This document shows, in pieces, positions 1 to 9,094 of a DNA stretch of 64,000 bases (the first letter of the stretch is position 1; every line of letters starts with the position of its first letter). The position numbers and the translations under genes were made by a program. The notes beneath the pieces were generated by a model. That model did not search any database and had not been told where the DNA came from. It saw only the letters and a program-made list of their open reading frames with translations. This stretch comes from Pantoea piersonii (GTDB lineage: Bacteria > Pseudomonadota > Gammaproteobacteria > Enterobacterales > Enterobacteriaceae), in contig NZ_RARB01000001.1 of the NCBI RefSeq assembly GCF_003612015.1, forward strand, positions 434,001 through 498,000, in the 5' to 3' direction.

Positions 1-1905
1 CCGCGCTTCTGGGCACCGCTGTTTGTGAAACAGGATCTTGATAACGAGAAGATCAACGACTTCCTGCAGGATTTAAAAGATACCGCCGCGCTGTCGTGGG
101 AGCCGGGCTACCGTTTCGGCACCGTCGCCTGGCTGCTGGCGGCGATGCTGGTGATGACGCTGGGGCGTCGCTACGGCGAAGAGTTTCTTGCCTGGATCAG
201 CATTCACAAGATGCCGGAAGGGCGGCTGCGCCGCAGCTTCCTCGCGGCGACCATCGCGCTGACCACGCTGGCGGCGGTGGTGTTGACCTTTAACTTCACC
301 GCGCTGGCGTTCGCGCGCCGCGATGAAGTCTCCGGCGACGTGCAGGATTTTGTGGTCAGCCTGGTGAAGCTCAGCGTCTTCTGCGGCCTTATCGCCGGTC
401 TGGGACGCGCCTTTCTCTCCACGCGTCGGCCAAGCTGGCGTCTGCCTGCCATCTCCAGTGAAGTGGCGATGGCGCTGAAGCCGTTCCCGCCGATTACCGC
501 CGCGCTGGTCTTTATTTTCCAGACGGTAGAGAACTTTAACTACACCGTCGGCACCAGCCTGAACACCACTATTTTCGCCAATGGCCTGACGGCGCTGCTG
601 ATCGGCAGCACCGCTCTGGCGATCAGCATGCGCACCAACCGCGTGCGCCGCCGCATGGTGCACGAGGGCAACCCGCCGGAAGTGCGCTCCACGCTGGTGG
701 GGCTGATTCAGATGGCGCTGACGCTGACGGCGGTTGCCATTCTGCTGTCGCTGATTATCGGCTATGTGACGCTGGCGCGCTTCCTGAGCTATGAGGTGGT
801 GTGGTGCGGCATTCTGTTTGGCTCCTTCTACTTCCTTAGCCATCTGATTAACGACGGCTGCGAAAACCTCTTTTCCGTTAACAGCCTGACGGGAAGGCGG
901 CTGCAAACGTCGCTGAATATCGACGAGCGCCATCTGCAGCAGGCGGCGACGCTGCTGGCAGCGCTGGGTAAAACCCTGCTGATCGGCTTTGTCGCGCTGG
1001 CGCTGCTTAACGGCACCTTCGCCTCGTCGACGCCGATCGAGCTGCTGCAAAAAGCGATTGAGTTCTGGGGCGGTAAGGGGCTGGAGTCGCTGAACATCGT
1101 GCCGGCGCACATGGTCAACGCCATTATCTGTCTGGTGGTGGGCATCTATGTGCTGCGCCGGGTGCGCCGCTGGCTCGACAGCGACTTCCTGCCGAAAACC
1201 ACCATGGACGCCGGCATGCGCGTGTCGCTGGTGACGCTGTTCAGCAATATTGGCTTTGTGCTGGTGATCCTGCTGACGCTCTCGGTTATGGGCCTGCAGT
1301 GGAACAAGCTGGCATGGATCGTCAGCGCGCTGTCGGTCGGTATCGGTTTTGGTTTGCAGGAGATTGTGAAGAACTTTATTTCCGGCCTGATCCTGTTGAC
1401 CGAACGCCCGGTGAAGGTGGGCGATCTGGTGACCATTAGCGGTATCGAAGGCGATATCCGCCGCATCAACGTGCGCGCCACCGAAATCCAGCTTGGCGAC
1501 AAGTCGACGGTCATCGTGCCGAACTCGCAGTTTATCTCGCAGAACGTGCGTAACGCCACCATGGGCAACGCGCAGGGCGTAGTGACCATCATGCTCACTT
1601 TCCCGCTCAATATCGATCCGGTGCGAGTGCGCGAGCTGCTGCTGGAGGTCTATAACGAGAACGAACGCATTCTCGAGACGCCGGAACCCTCGGTCTCCTT
1701 TAAGGATCTCACGCCGCAGGGCATCGTGCTGAGCGTTACCGGCAACGTCGCCAGCCAGCGTCAGATTGCGGGCGCGAAAAGCGATCTGCTGTTCGATATC
1801 CTGACGCGACTGCGTAAAGAGGGCATCGTACTGTCGACGCCGCAGACCATGATTATTGAGCGTCGCCAGCAAATCGCGGAGCAGGAAGCGGATCCGCTGT
1901 CCTGA
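1..1905 (+). CDS. Large MscS-type mechanosensitive channel family protein (5' end cut by window)
   Basis: The reading frame is open from base 1, so the first in-frame GTG (25) is not a credible start and the gene begins outside the window. About 634 codons are visible. Around ten hydrophobic segments come first, followed by an MscS core: a glycine-rich pore helix (ALSVGIGFGLQEIVKNFISG), the beta-domain (VGDLVTISGIEGDIRRINVRAT) and the signature IVPNSQF. The architecture, with many N-terminal membrane helices before the MscS pore, fits the large MscS-like proteins with a DUF3772-type N-terminus, probably an inner-membrane channel protecting against hypo-osmotic shock. It converges on dld, with a long imperfect palindrome between them. 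The channel family is clear; the ion, gating and subfamily are inferred. Confidence 0.85.
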   Translation, partial: PRFWAPLFVKQDLDNEKINDFLQDLKDTAALSWEPGYRFGTVAWLLAAMLVMTLGRRYGEEFLAWISIHKMPEGRLRRSFLAATIALTTLAAVVLTFNFTALAFARRDEVSGDVQDFVVSLVKLSVFCGLIAGLGRAFLSTRRPSWRLPAISSEVAMALKPFPPITAALVFIFQTVENFNYTVGTSLNTTIFANGLTALLIGSTALAISMRTNRVRRRMVHEGNPPEVRSTLVGLIQMALTLTAVAILLSLIIGYVTLARFLSYEVVWCGILFGSFYFLSHLINDGCENLFSVNSLTGRRLQTSLNIDERHLQQAATLLAALGKTLLIGFVALALLNGTFASSTPIELLQKAIEFWGGKGLESLNIVPAHMVNAIICLVVGIYVLRRVRRWLDSDFLPKTTMDAGMRVSLVTLFSNIGFVLVILLTLSVMGLQWNKLAWIVSALSVGIGFGLQEIVKNFISGLILLTERPVKVGDLVTISGIEGDIRRINVRATEIQLGDKSTVIVPNSQFISQNVRNATMGNAQGVVTIMLTFPLNIDPVRVRELLLEVYNENERILETPEPSVSFKDLTPQGIVLSVTGNVASQRQIAGAKSDLLFDILTRLRKEGIVLSTPQTMIIERRQQIAEQEADPLS

Positions 1906-1921
1906 TGGTTTAAGGTTACAG

Positions 1922-2053
1922 AGCCTGCGAAAGCGCCGGTAGCATGGGCAGAAGAGCAAAGCGACTCGCACCAGAGATGGCGCGAGATGAGCGAGCAAGA
2001 ATCTCTTAAACGACTTTGCGTTCTGACCATGCTACCGGCGCGAGTAGGCCTGC
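1922..2053. repeat. Long imperfect palindrome between convergent genes
   Basis: The arms GCGCCGGTAGCATG (1933-1946) and CATGCTACCGGCGC (2028-2041) are perfect 14-bp inverted copies. Pairing continues with mismatches inward (CAGAA / TTCTG, CAAAG / CTTTG) and outward (GCCT / AGGC), giving arms of roughly 40 bases around a loop of about 50. It fills the gap between the MscS-type gene and dld, which converge. No T-run is present, so it is not a classical intrinsic terminator. It could form a long RNA hairpin on either strand or be a dispersed repeat (MITE, ERIC-like). Confidence 0.7.
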
Positions 2054-2067
2054 CATAGCCGCCTGTT

Positions 2068-3780
2068 TTAAAACTGCTTCACCGCCCAGCCTTTCTGCTT
2101 GCTGGTTTTGCCAATGCCCGGATTAAAGGTATTGGTAGGATCGAGCTGACGATAAAAGGCCGCCAGCTGCGGCTTCGCCTGATAGAGATGCCCGACGTTA
2201 TGCTCCGCCGGATACTCCGCGCCGCGCGCCTCTAAAATCGCCAGCATCTGCTCTTTCAGCGCATGCGCGTCCACCCCTTTTTTCACAATGTAATCCTGAT
2301 GGAAAACGTGGCAGAAGAAGTGGCCGTAATAGAGACGATGGATCAGCGACTGGGTAATCTCCGGCGGCAGGGTTTCAAACCAGTCGCGATCGTTGCGGCG
2401 CAGCGCAATATCGAGCGCCAGGATATCCTCTACCTCGTCGGCGTGCACCGCGTGATAGCGCACCGCCGCGCCTGCTGCGGCAAAACGATGTAAAAAGGCG
2501 TGCGCGCCCTCTTTGCCTTCACACTCGAAAAACTCGCCGCCGCCTTCGTGGAAATAATCTTTCAAATACTCGCGCGCTTCCTCGACGCCCGCACCGGACA
2601 TCTTCAGCAGCAGATGATGCGCATATTTATCCCGGTACTGCTTCATGCGCTTCGGCAGGTGCGCCGGGAACAGGGTGCTAATGCGCTGCAGCAGACGGTC
2701 GGTAAAGTGCGGCTTAACGAAGCTCAGCTTCGCCAGCCAGGCGTCGACGCGCCCCTTCAGCGTAAAGAACAGCGGCATTTTGTCGGTGCCGAGCTTGTCG
2801 ATCATCAGAAACGTATCTTTGCCGTAGACTTCGGCGATGTCATACATATCGCGATGCATATATTCGGCCGCCACCGGCAGCTGGGTAAAGTGGGCCAGAA
2901 TATGGCGGCGGATATCGCTCAGCACCGCCGGATCGTTGGTGCCGATATAGAACACCTGCTGCTGCGGTTCGCAGGGGAAAGTGTCCAGCCGCACCGCGAA
3001 TACCGCCAGCTTGCCCGCACAGCCGGATGCCTCAAACAACCGGCGCGCATCGGCATTGAAGCGCGCTGGCGTATCGGCGTCCACGTGACGTACGCGGTCG
3101 GCATAGTCGGGATCGGAGGCGTGACGCCCGTCGTGCTGCACATCCTCCGGACGCCAGCGCTCATCATCGAGCCTGCCCAGGATCTCTTCCGGCGACGTGC
3201 CGAGAGTGATGCCGAGATGGTTTACCAGCTTCAGCTTGCCTTGCTCATCGACCTGAGCAAACAGCGCCATCTCGCTATAGGCCGGACCGCGCTTGATCAG
3301 CGAGCCGCCGGAGTTATTGCAGACGCCGCCCAGCACCGAGGCGCCAATACAGGAGGAGCCGATAACCGAATGCGGCTCGCGATTAAGCGGCTTCAGCGTT
3401 TTCTCCAGCTGATAAAGGGTGCTGCCTGGGAAAGCCAGCACCTGCCTGCCGTCATCGATCAGCTGCAGCTTATCGAGACGTCGCGTGCTGATAATCACCA
3501 CCGGCCGATCGTAGTCGTTGCCGTTGGGCGTCGATCCTTCCGTCAGGCCCGTATTGGCCGCCTGCATCAGAATAATGGCGTCGGCGCTGACCAGGGTTTG
3601 CAGCACGCGCCACATCTCCAGTAGCGTACCGGGAAACACCACGGCCAGCGCGTCGCCCTCGCCGGAACGAAAGCCTTTGCGGTAGCGTGCGGTTTGCTCT
3701 TTGTCGGTCAGCAGATGAGAGGCGCCAACGTGGCGGCGCAGGTCGGTGAGTAAAGCGGAATGAGACGCTGAGTGGATCAT
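2068..3780 (-). CDS. dld: Quinone-dependent D-lactate dehydrogenase
   Basis: A 570-residue FAD enzyme oxidising D-lactate to pyruvate and passing electrons to the quinone pool at the inner face of the cytoplasmic membrane. The N-terminal half carries the FAD-binding PCMH-type fold (MQAANTGLTEGSTP, VIGSSCIGASVLGGVCNNSG), and the C-terminal half the Dld-specific membrane-binding part. Length matches E. coli Dld (571). The ATG at 3780 has AAGGAG six bases upstream; the TTG six bases further upstream overlaps this ribosome site and is less likely. It is divergent from bglX, as in E. coli, where dld and bglX are also neighbours. The start region holds a long inverted repeat that may affect both genes. 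Confidence 0.96.
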   Translation of the reverse strand: MIHSASHSALLTDLRRHVGASHLLTDKEQTARYRKGFRSGEGDALAVVFPGTLLEMWRVLQTLVSADAIILMQAANTGLTEGSTPNGNDYDRPVVIISTRRLDKLQLIDDGRQVLAFPGSTLYQLEKTLKPLNREPHSVIGSSCIGASVLGGVCNNSGGSLIKRGPAYSEMALFAQVDEQGKLKLVNHLGITLGTSPEEILGRLDDERWRPEDVQHDGRHASDPDYADRVRHVDADTPARFNADARRLFEASGCAGKLAVFAVRLDTFPCEPQQQVFYIGTNDPAVLSDIRRHILAHFTQLPVAAEYMHRDMYDIAEVYGKDTFLMIDKLGTDKMPLFFTLKGRVDAWLAKLSFVKPHFTDRLLQRISTLFPAHLPKRMKQYRDKYAHHLLLKMSGAGVEEAREYLKDYFHEGGGEFFECEGKEGAHAFLHRFAAAGAAVRYHAVHADEVEDILALDIALRRNDRDWFETLPPEITQSLIHRLYYGHFFCHVFHQDYIVKKGVDAHALKEQMLAILEARGAEYPAEHNVGHLYQAKPQLAAFYRQLDPTNTFNPGIGKTSKQKGWAVKQF

Positions 3781-3833
3781 GTGCAACTCCTTGTCATGAC
3801 ATGGCGCCCTTACTGTAGCACGTCAGTGAAAAG

Positions 3834-3895
3834 CAGGCGGCAGTGTGACGCTAACGGCTACCTGCTATCCTGAACTTGTGGCACACTGCCGCCTG
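3834..3895. promoter_or_regulatory. 14-bp perfect inverted repeat in the dld/bglX divergent control region
   Basis: CAGGCGGCAGTGTG (3834-3847) and CACACTGCCGCCTG (3882-3895) are exact inverted copies separated by 34 bases. They lie 54 bases upstream of the dld start and 42 bases upstream of the bglX start. Without a T-run and with both genes reading away, a terminator is unlikely. A two-site operator or a cruciform is possible. No binding protein can be named. Confidence 0.6.
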
Positions 3896-3936
3896 TTTAT
3901 TCGATATTGCGCAGTCACTTAAGAGAACCCAACCTG

Positions 3937-6234
3937 ATGAAATGGATTTACTCTGTTAGTCTCGCTGTCTCACTCGCTCTGCAACCCGCGCTAGCCGAAG
4001 AGCTGACTGGACCCCATCCCATGAACGCCCAGGCGCGCGACGCTTTTGTTAACCAGCTTCTGACCAAAATGACGCTGGACGAAAAAATCGGCCAGCTCAG
4101 GCTAATCAGCGTGGGGCCGGACAACCCGAAAGAGGCGATTCGCGACATGATCCAGAAAGGTCAGGTCGGCGCGATTTTCAATACCGTGACGCGCCAGGAT
4201 ATCCGCGCCATGCAGGATCAGGTGATGCAGCTTAGCCGCCTGAAAATTCCGCTCTTTTTTGCTTATGACGTGGTACACGGTCAGCGCACCATCTTTCCTA
4301 TTCCGCTAGGGCTTGCCGCCAGCTGGGATCTGGATGCGGTAAGCGAAGTCGGGCGCGTCTCTGCTTATGAAGCCGCCGACGACGGCCTGAACATGACCTG
4401 GGCACCGATGGTAGACGTCAGCCGCGAACCGCGCTGGGGCCGTATCTCCGAAGGATTCGGCGAAGACACCTGGCTCTCCTCGCAGATGGGCAGCACCATG
4501 GTGAAGGCGATGCAGGGCAAAAGCCCCGCCGATCGCTATGCGGTGATGACCAGCGTCAAACACTTCGCCGCCTATGGCGGCATCGAAGGCGGCCGCGACT
4601 ACAATACCGTCGACATGAGCTCGCAGCGCCTGTTCCAGGACTATCTGCCGCCTTATAAAGCCTCGCTGGATGCCGGCAGCGGCGGCGTAATGGTGGCGCT
4701 CAACTCCCTTAACGGCGTGCCCGCCACGGCGGACAGCTGGCTGCTGAAAACGGTGCTGCGCGACGAATGGAAATTCAAGGGCATTACCATCAGCGACCAC
4801 GGCGCGATTAAAGAGCTGCTCAAGCACGGCGTGGCGAGCGATCCCGAAGATGCGGTGCGCGTCGCCCTGAAGTCGGGCATCGACATGAGCATGAGCGACG
4901 AGTACTACAGCAAATATCTGCCGGGCCTGGTGAAGAGCGGGGCGGTCAGCATGGCGGAGATCGACGATGCGGCGCGCCATGTGCTCAATGTGAAATATGA
5001 TATGGGACTGTTCAACGATCCCTACAGCCATCTCGGTCCCAAAGAGAGCGATCCGCAGGATACCAATGCGGAAAGCCGCCTGCACCGCGCGGAAGCGCGC
5101 GACGTGGCGCGCAAAAGCATCGTTCTGCTGAAAAACCGTCTGGAGACGCTGCCGCTGAAGCGCGCCGGCACTATCGCGCTGATTGGCCCGCTGGCGGACA
5201 GCCAGCGCGACATTATGGGCAGCTGGTCGGCGGCGGGCGTGGCGAAACAGTCGATTAGCCTGCTGCAGGGCATGCGCAATGCGACCGCGGGCAAAGCGAC
5301 GCTGCTCTATGCCAAAGGTGCCAACATCAGCGACAACAAAGGTGTCCAGAACTTCCTCAACCTCTATGAGCAGGCGGTCTCGGTTGACGCGCGCACGCCG
5401 CAGGCGATGATTGATGAGGCGGTAGAGAAAGCGAAACAGGCGGACGTGGTGGTCGCGGCGGTCGGCGAGGCGCAGGGCATGGCGCACGAGGCCTCCAGCC
5501 GCAGCGAGATCTCTATTCCGGCCAGCCAGCAGAAGCTGCTGGCGGCGCTGAAGGCCACCGGCAAGCCGCTGGTGATCGTGCTGATGAATGGCCGACCGCT
5601 GACGCTGGTTAACGAAGATCGTATGGCGGATGCGCTGGTGGAAACCTGGTTCAGCGGTACGGAAGGGGGCAACGCTATCGCTGACGTCCTGTTCGGCGAC
5701 TACAACCCGTCCGGCAAGCTGCCGATCACTTTCCCGCGCTCGGTAGGGCAGATCCCGCTTTACTACAACCATCTGCCGACCGGACGGCCTTACAACTTCG
5801 CCAAACCGAACAAATACACCTCGCACTACTATGATACGGTAAACGGCCCGCTCTATCCTTTTGGCTATGGGCTGAGCTACACCCGCTTCAGCGTCTCGCC
5901 GGTGAAAATGTCAGCGCCAACGATGCCGCGCAATGGCACGGTTGAGGCGAGCGTCACGGTGACCAACACCGGCGACCGCGACGGGGCGACGGTGGTGCAG
6001 ATGTACCTGAACGATCCGGTCGCCTCCATCAGTCGTCCGGTACGCGAACTGCGCGGCTTTAAGCGGATTATGCTGAAAGCGGGCGAATCGCAGACGGTGA
6101 GCTTCAAGATCGACGTGGATGCGCTGAAGGTCTGGAACCAGCAGATGCAGCAGGTGGCAGAACCCGGTAAGTTCCGGGTGATGATCGGGCTTGACTCTGT
6201 ACGTACCCAGAACGCGCAGTTCGACTATCTGTAA
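3937..6234 (+). CDS. bglX: Periplasmic beta-glucosidase, glycoside hydrolase family 3
   Basis: A 765-residue exported GH3 enzyme, the same length as E. coli BglX, that releases glucose from beta-glucosides in the periplasm. The ATG at 3937 begins a signal peptide (hydrophobic core, cleavage after ALA near residue 20); the in-frame TTG at 3907 would add ten charged residues before it and is rejected. The GH3 N-domain, C-domain and C-terminal fibronectin-III-like domain (about 670-760, VTVTNTGDRDG) are all present. Asp287 in the motif ISDHGA is the expected nucleophile and aligns with the E. coli position. The gene is divergent from dld, and an 11-bp-stem hairpin follows the stop. Confidence 0.97.
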   Translation: MKWIYSVSLAVSLALQPALAEELTGPHPMNAQARDAFVNQLLTKMTLDEKIGQLRLISVGPDNPKEAIRDMIQKGQVGAIFNTVTRQDIRAMQDQVMQLSRLKIPLFFAYDVVHGQRTIFPIPLGLAASWDLDAVSEVGRVSAYEAADDGLNMTWAPMVDVSREPRWGRISEGFGEDTWLSSQMGSTMVKAMQGKSPADRYAVMTSVKHFAAYGGIEGGRDYNTVDMSSQRLFQDYLPPYKASLDAGSGGVMVALNSLNGVPATADSWLLKTVLRDEWKFKGITISDHGAIKELLKHGVASDPEDAVRVALKSGIDMSMSDEYYSKYLPGLVKSGAVSMAEIDDAARHVLNVKYDMGLFNDPYSHLGPKESDPQDTNAESRLHRAEARDVARKSIVLLKNRLETLPLKRAGTIALIGPLADSQRDIMGSWSAAGVAKQSISLLQGMRNATAGKATLLYAKGANISDNKGVQNFLNLYEQAVSVDARTPQAMIDEAVEKAKQADVVVAAVGEAQGMAHEASSRSEISIPASQQKLLAALKATGKPLVIVLMNGRPLTLVNEDRMADALVETWFSGTEGGNAIADVLFGDYNPSGKLPITFPRSVGQIPLYYNHLPTGRPYNFAKPNKYTSHYYDTVNGPLYPFGYGLSYTRFSVSPVKMSAPTMPRNGTVEASVTVTNTGDRDGATVVQMYLNDPVASISRPVRELRGFKRIMLKAGESQTVSFKIDVDALKVWNQQMQQVAEPGKFRVMIGLDSVRTQNAQFDYL

Positions 6235-6246
6235 TCATGCGCGATA

Positions 6247-6278
6247 CCCTTCTTCCGGCTTTGCCGTCGGAAGAAGGG
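6247..6278 (+). other. Hairpin after bglX without a T-run
   Basis: CCCTTCTTCCG (6247-6257) and CGGAAGAAGGG (6268-6278) pair perfectly over 11 bp around a 10-base loop. No poly-T follows, so this may protect the 3' end of bglX mRNA or attenuate read-through into the next gene rather than terminate fully. Confidence 0.55.
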
Positions 6279-6306
6279 GAAGCGTGCCTGAACTGGCCGC
6301 ACCCTT

Positions 6307-7179
6307 ATGAACAGCATCCGCAACCGTATCCAGAACCAGGTTTTCCGCGTTAACGGCCTGGCGCTTAATGAGTTCGATATTTCACAGCCGCCCGGCGATC
6401 CCGGCCTGTTTGGCCCGGACAGCGTCATCTGGCGCGTACACGGCGACTTTCCCTCTATGTTGTGCGGCGGCATCAGCGCTTTGCTGCTGCAGATGCTGCA
6501 TCCTTCCGCGCTGGCGGGCGTCTGGGATCACTCTAACTTTCGCCAGGATATGCTGGGCCGTCTGCGCCGCACCAGCCAGTTTATCGCCGTCACCACCTTC
6601 GGCAACCGCCATGACGCGAACCTGCTGATTGAGCGGGTCAAAAATATTCATCTGCGCGTCAGCGGCGTCGACAATTACGGACAGCCCTATGCCGCCAGCG
6701 ATCCGCATCTGCTTACCTGGGTGCACGTTGCCGAAACCAGCGCTTTTCTCGCCGCCCATCTGCGCTTTAAAAATCCGCAGCTCAGCCTGGCGGAGCAGGA
6801 TCGCTATTACCGGGAAGCGGCGCAGATCGCCGAAGCGCTGGGCGCAACAGCAGTGCCGAAAAGCGTCGAGGCGGTGGCGCGCTATCTGCAAGCCATGCGT
6901 GGCGAGCTGCGCTACGACGAGCGCACCGCAGAGGTGACCCGACTGCTGCGCGAGGCGCCCGCGCCGGGCTGGCAGGCGAAACCGGCGATGAAAGTCATGT
7001 TGAAATCGGGCATGGCGCTGCTGCCAGACTGGGCGCAGCAGATGTCGGGCTATCGTTTCAGCCCGCTGTCGCGCGCGCTGCTCGATGCCGAAATGCGGCT
7101 GCTGGCGAAAACGCTGCGCTGGTCGATTACGCGCGGCGCATACCATCGCGCCATGCTGCGTATGGGACGCCAGCCTTAA
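6307..7179 (+). CDS. MpaB-family (DUF2236) oxygenase-like protein
   Basis: A 290-residue cytoplasmic-looking protein with no signal peptide. It matches the oxygenase MpaB / latex-clearing-protein catalytic family (DUF2236) in its features: the N-terminal FGPDSVIWRVHGD block, LQMLHPSALAGVWDHSNF, and the central DPHLLTWVHVAE motif, whose histidines would be candidate haem or metal ligands. Family members are haem-dependent or uncharacterised oxygenases; substrate is unknown here. It starts 72 bases after bglX on the same strand, with a hairpin between them and no strong Shine-Dalgarno, so co-transcription is uncertain. Family assignment is fairly secure, function is not. Confidence 0.75.
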   Translation: MNSIRNRIQNQVFRVNGLALNEFDISQPPGDPGLFGPDSVIWRVHGDFPSMLCGGISALLLQMLHPSALAGVWDHSNFRQDMLGRLRRTSQFIAVTTFGNRHDANLLIERVKNIHLRVSGVDNYGQPYAASDPHLLTWVHVAETSAFLAAHLRFKNPQLSLAEQDRYYREAAQIAEALGATAVPKSVEAVARYLQAMRGELRYDERTAEVTRLLREAPAPGWQAKPAMKVMLKSGMALLPDWAQQMSGYRFSPLSRALLDAEMRLLAKTLRWSITRGAYHRAMLRMGRQP

Positions 7180-7264
7180 CGGCTTCTTAACGTTTCACCC
7201 GCGTTAGCCTGCCTGTCGCAGCGGAGCCGCTTAACTGCCCCGCGCCAGCAAAGGTAATAAAAGG

Positions 7265-7558
7265 TTAAGTATTAAATTCATCATGCGGCTGGGTGTAGCC
7301 GCGCGGCGTGCTCATCTGACGCTGTCGCGCTGCCCGACGCTGCTGGAAGTAGTGCGCCAGCAGGCCGATCCCGGCGCCGATTGCGCCCAGCGACGGCAGA
7401 CTGAAGTAAAGATCGACAGGCAACAACACCAGCGCCGCCAGGCCCACCACAATCAGCGTCGCCGCCAGCGTAAGCCAGGTATAGCGATAAAGAAGCCAGA
7501 GAAAAAGCGCGAGAACCGCTAACTCGCGCCAGGCGAAATCGGGAACGGGCAGCATCAT
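7265..7558 (-). CDS. Small inner-membrane protein of unknown function
   Basis: About 96-97 residues with two or three hydrophobic segments (about 10-50 and 55-75) and a basic, polar tail (QQRRAARQRQ) that is probably cytoplasmic. Two adjacent ATGs (7558 and 7555) follow GGAGG; the second has the better spacing of six bases. Upstream in-frame codons lack a ribosome site and add an Arg-rich stretch, so they are rejected. It converges on the MpaB-like gene. I do not recognise the family; it resembles many small enterobacterial membrane proteins of unassigned role. Confidence 0.65.
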   Translation of the reverse strand: MMLPVPDFAWRELAVLALFLWLLYRYTWLTLAATLIVVGLAALVLLPVDLYFSLPSLGAIGAGIGLLAHYFQQRRAARQRQMSTPRGYTQPHDEFNT

Positions 7559-7820
7559 GCGCCTCCGAAAAAAAGGGTAGCCTGACCATAACATGCGGCT
7601 GCGTCTCAGAAACGCGAATAGATTTTCACCTGGCAGGCGGGCAATGCTTAAGCATCGTTGAGCATTTCCGCATCGGCCTACGTGGCTCGCTTTACTTTTG
7701 CTTACCCTTGCGCAGTCGCGTTGCGCTGACTTTGAGAGTTTTACCCTTGTCTCACATGGCGGCAGTCCGGATCCTGCTCTAATCTCGGGGAAATGGATCC
7801 CTAAGCTTTGTCGAGGCGCT

Positions 7821-8930
7821 ATGACTTACCAACCTCTGATTGCTGAGGTCCACAATCAGCAACATACTCTGACGGCGATTGTCGAGCAGGATGCGCGCAC
7901 CGCTTACTTCTATATCTGGCCGACGGATCTGTTTCGCAGCCAGTACGCGGTGCGCGGCTGCTGGCTGCGCAATCTGCTGCCTGCGCCGGCGCAGGAGGAT
8001 CGCGCTGCGATGGAGCAGGGCATCGCGCCGCTGCTCAGCGCCGAGTTCTGCCGCACCCTGGAGGCGGAGCCGCCGCTCGATCCCGCAGGCCTGCAGGTGT
8101 TATGGGAGCCGAGCGACGACGGCGCGGCGCTGTGGTATTACGGTCAGCTGCTGGCGGTTATTCCTGGCTGGAGCCTCTACCAGGAGAAGCAGGTCAGCTT
8201 CTCCTCCGGCTGTATCAAAAAGAACCGGCTTACCGCCCCGCTCGGTTCCGCCTCCACCAACGACTACTACGCGCGCGCGGAACACCAGCGCCAGTTCTGG
8301 CGCGACTGGCACGACGGCAACGAGTGGGAGCGGGTGCAGCAGGCGCTGCTGCAGAGCTACCAGACGCAGTTCGGCGAGTCGGTAAAATATTACGCGATCG
8401 ATCAGGGCAGCTGGCCGCCGATGGCGATCTCCCAGCACTGGCACCGCGGCACATGGTATTTCCTCACGCTCGGCATGAGTATCCGACCCATGCCGCAGGT
8501 CGATTACCTGTTCGACGAGCTGGCGCCGCAATATCGCCGTATCGAGCTGGCGATGGCGGTGGATGGCGAGGTGATGACCGAGGGCAACGCGGTGCAGATG
8601 GCGAGCGCGCTGGCAGAGTTCGCTCATCTTCCCTGGGCGCGTCTGACCTGGCTGGGCGAGGGCCATACGCTGGCGTCGGAAGTGGCGCCGGTCGGCTTTG
8701 ACAGCTTCCTGTTGACCAACGCGCTGGCGGATGAGGCCGCGCAGTTTACGCTCTCCAGGCGCGACGGCGATCGGCCTAACCTGCTGTGGGCGACGCCGAT
8801 CACCGAAGCGGAGCGCCAGTTCGCGCAGGCGAATGAACTGGGCGGCCAGCAGCTAACGGAGCTGCTGATGGCGGCGGGCAATAATCATATTTTCCGCCCG
8901 CGCCAGCAGGTGGTAGACAGCGAAATCTGA
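7821..8930 (+). CDS. Suppressor-of-fused (SUFU) domain protein
   Basis: A 369-residue cytoplasmic protein. The ATG at 7821 follows GAGG and gives a natural start; the longer frame back to 7698 has no ribosome site. The C-terminal half shows SUFU hallmarks: ISQHWHRGTWYFLTLGMS, an acidic YRRIELAMAVDGE strand, and the closing block LLWATPITEAERQFAQ. The N-terminal 170 residues are less typical and hold a W/Y-rich segment. In bacteria SUFU domains are often found in immunity proteins of polymorphic toxin systems, but no toxin or secretion gene is adjacent here. Function is unknown; the domain call is good. Confidence 0.75.
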   Translation: MTYQPLIAEVHNQQHTLTAIVEQDARTAYFYIWPTDLFRSQYAVRGCWLRNLLPAPAQEDRAAMEQGIAPLLSAEFCRTLEAEPPLDPAGLQVLWEPSDDGAALWYYGQLLAVIPGWSLYQEKQVSFSSGCIKKNRLTAPLGSASTNDYYARAEHQRQFWRDWHDGNEWERVQQALLQSYQTQFGESVKYYAIDQGSWPPMAISQHWHRGTWYFLTLGMSIRPMPQVDYLFDELAPQYRRIELAMAVDGEVMTEGNAVQMASALAEFAHLPWARLTWLGEGHTLASEVAPVGFDSFLLTNALADEAAQFTLSRRDGDRPNLLWATPITEAERQFAQANELGGQQLTELLMAAGNNHIFRPRQQVVDSEI

Positions 8931-9094
8931 CGTCGACGCGCTGTTAGCGCAGCGCGCCGCATCCCCGTTACTCACTAAATTATCGGCTCTGTCAACGAGT
9001 TGTTAAATTTGTGATCTCGCGCGCCTCAAGTTACTCCTGCCCGCGCCGTTAACCCTGATCAGGCAATCGCGCCGTTTCTGCCAGGGGAAAGCAG

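Noticed and set aside
73-1998. Long minus-strand open frame opposite the MscS-type gene
   Set aside because: It mirrors a strongly supported plus-strand gene; its product is Arg/His/Gln-rich, typical of antisense frames in GC-rich DNA.
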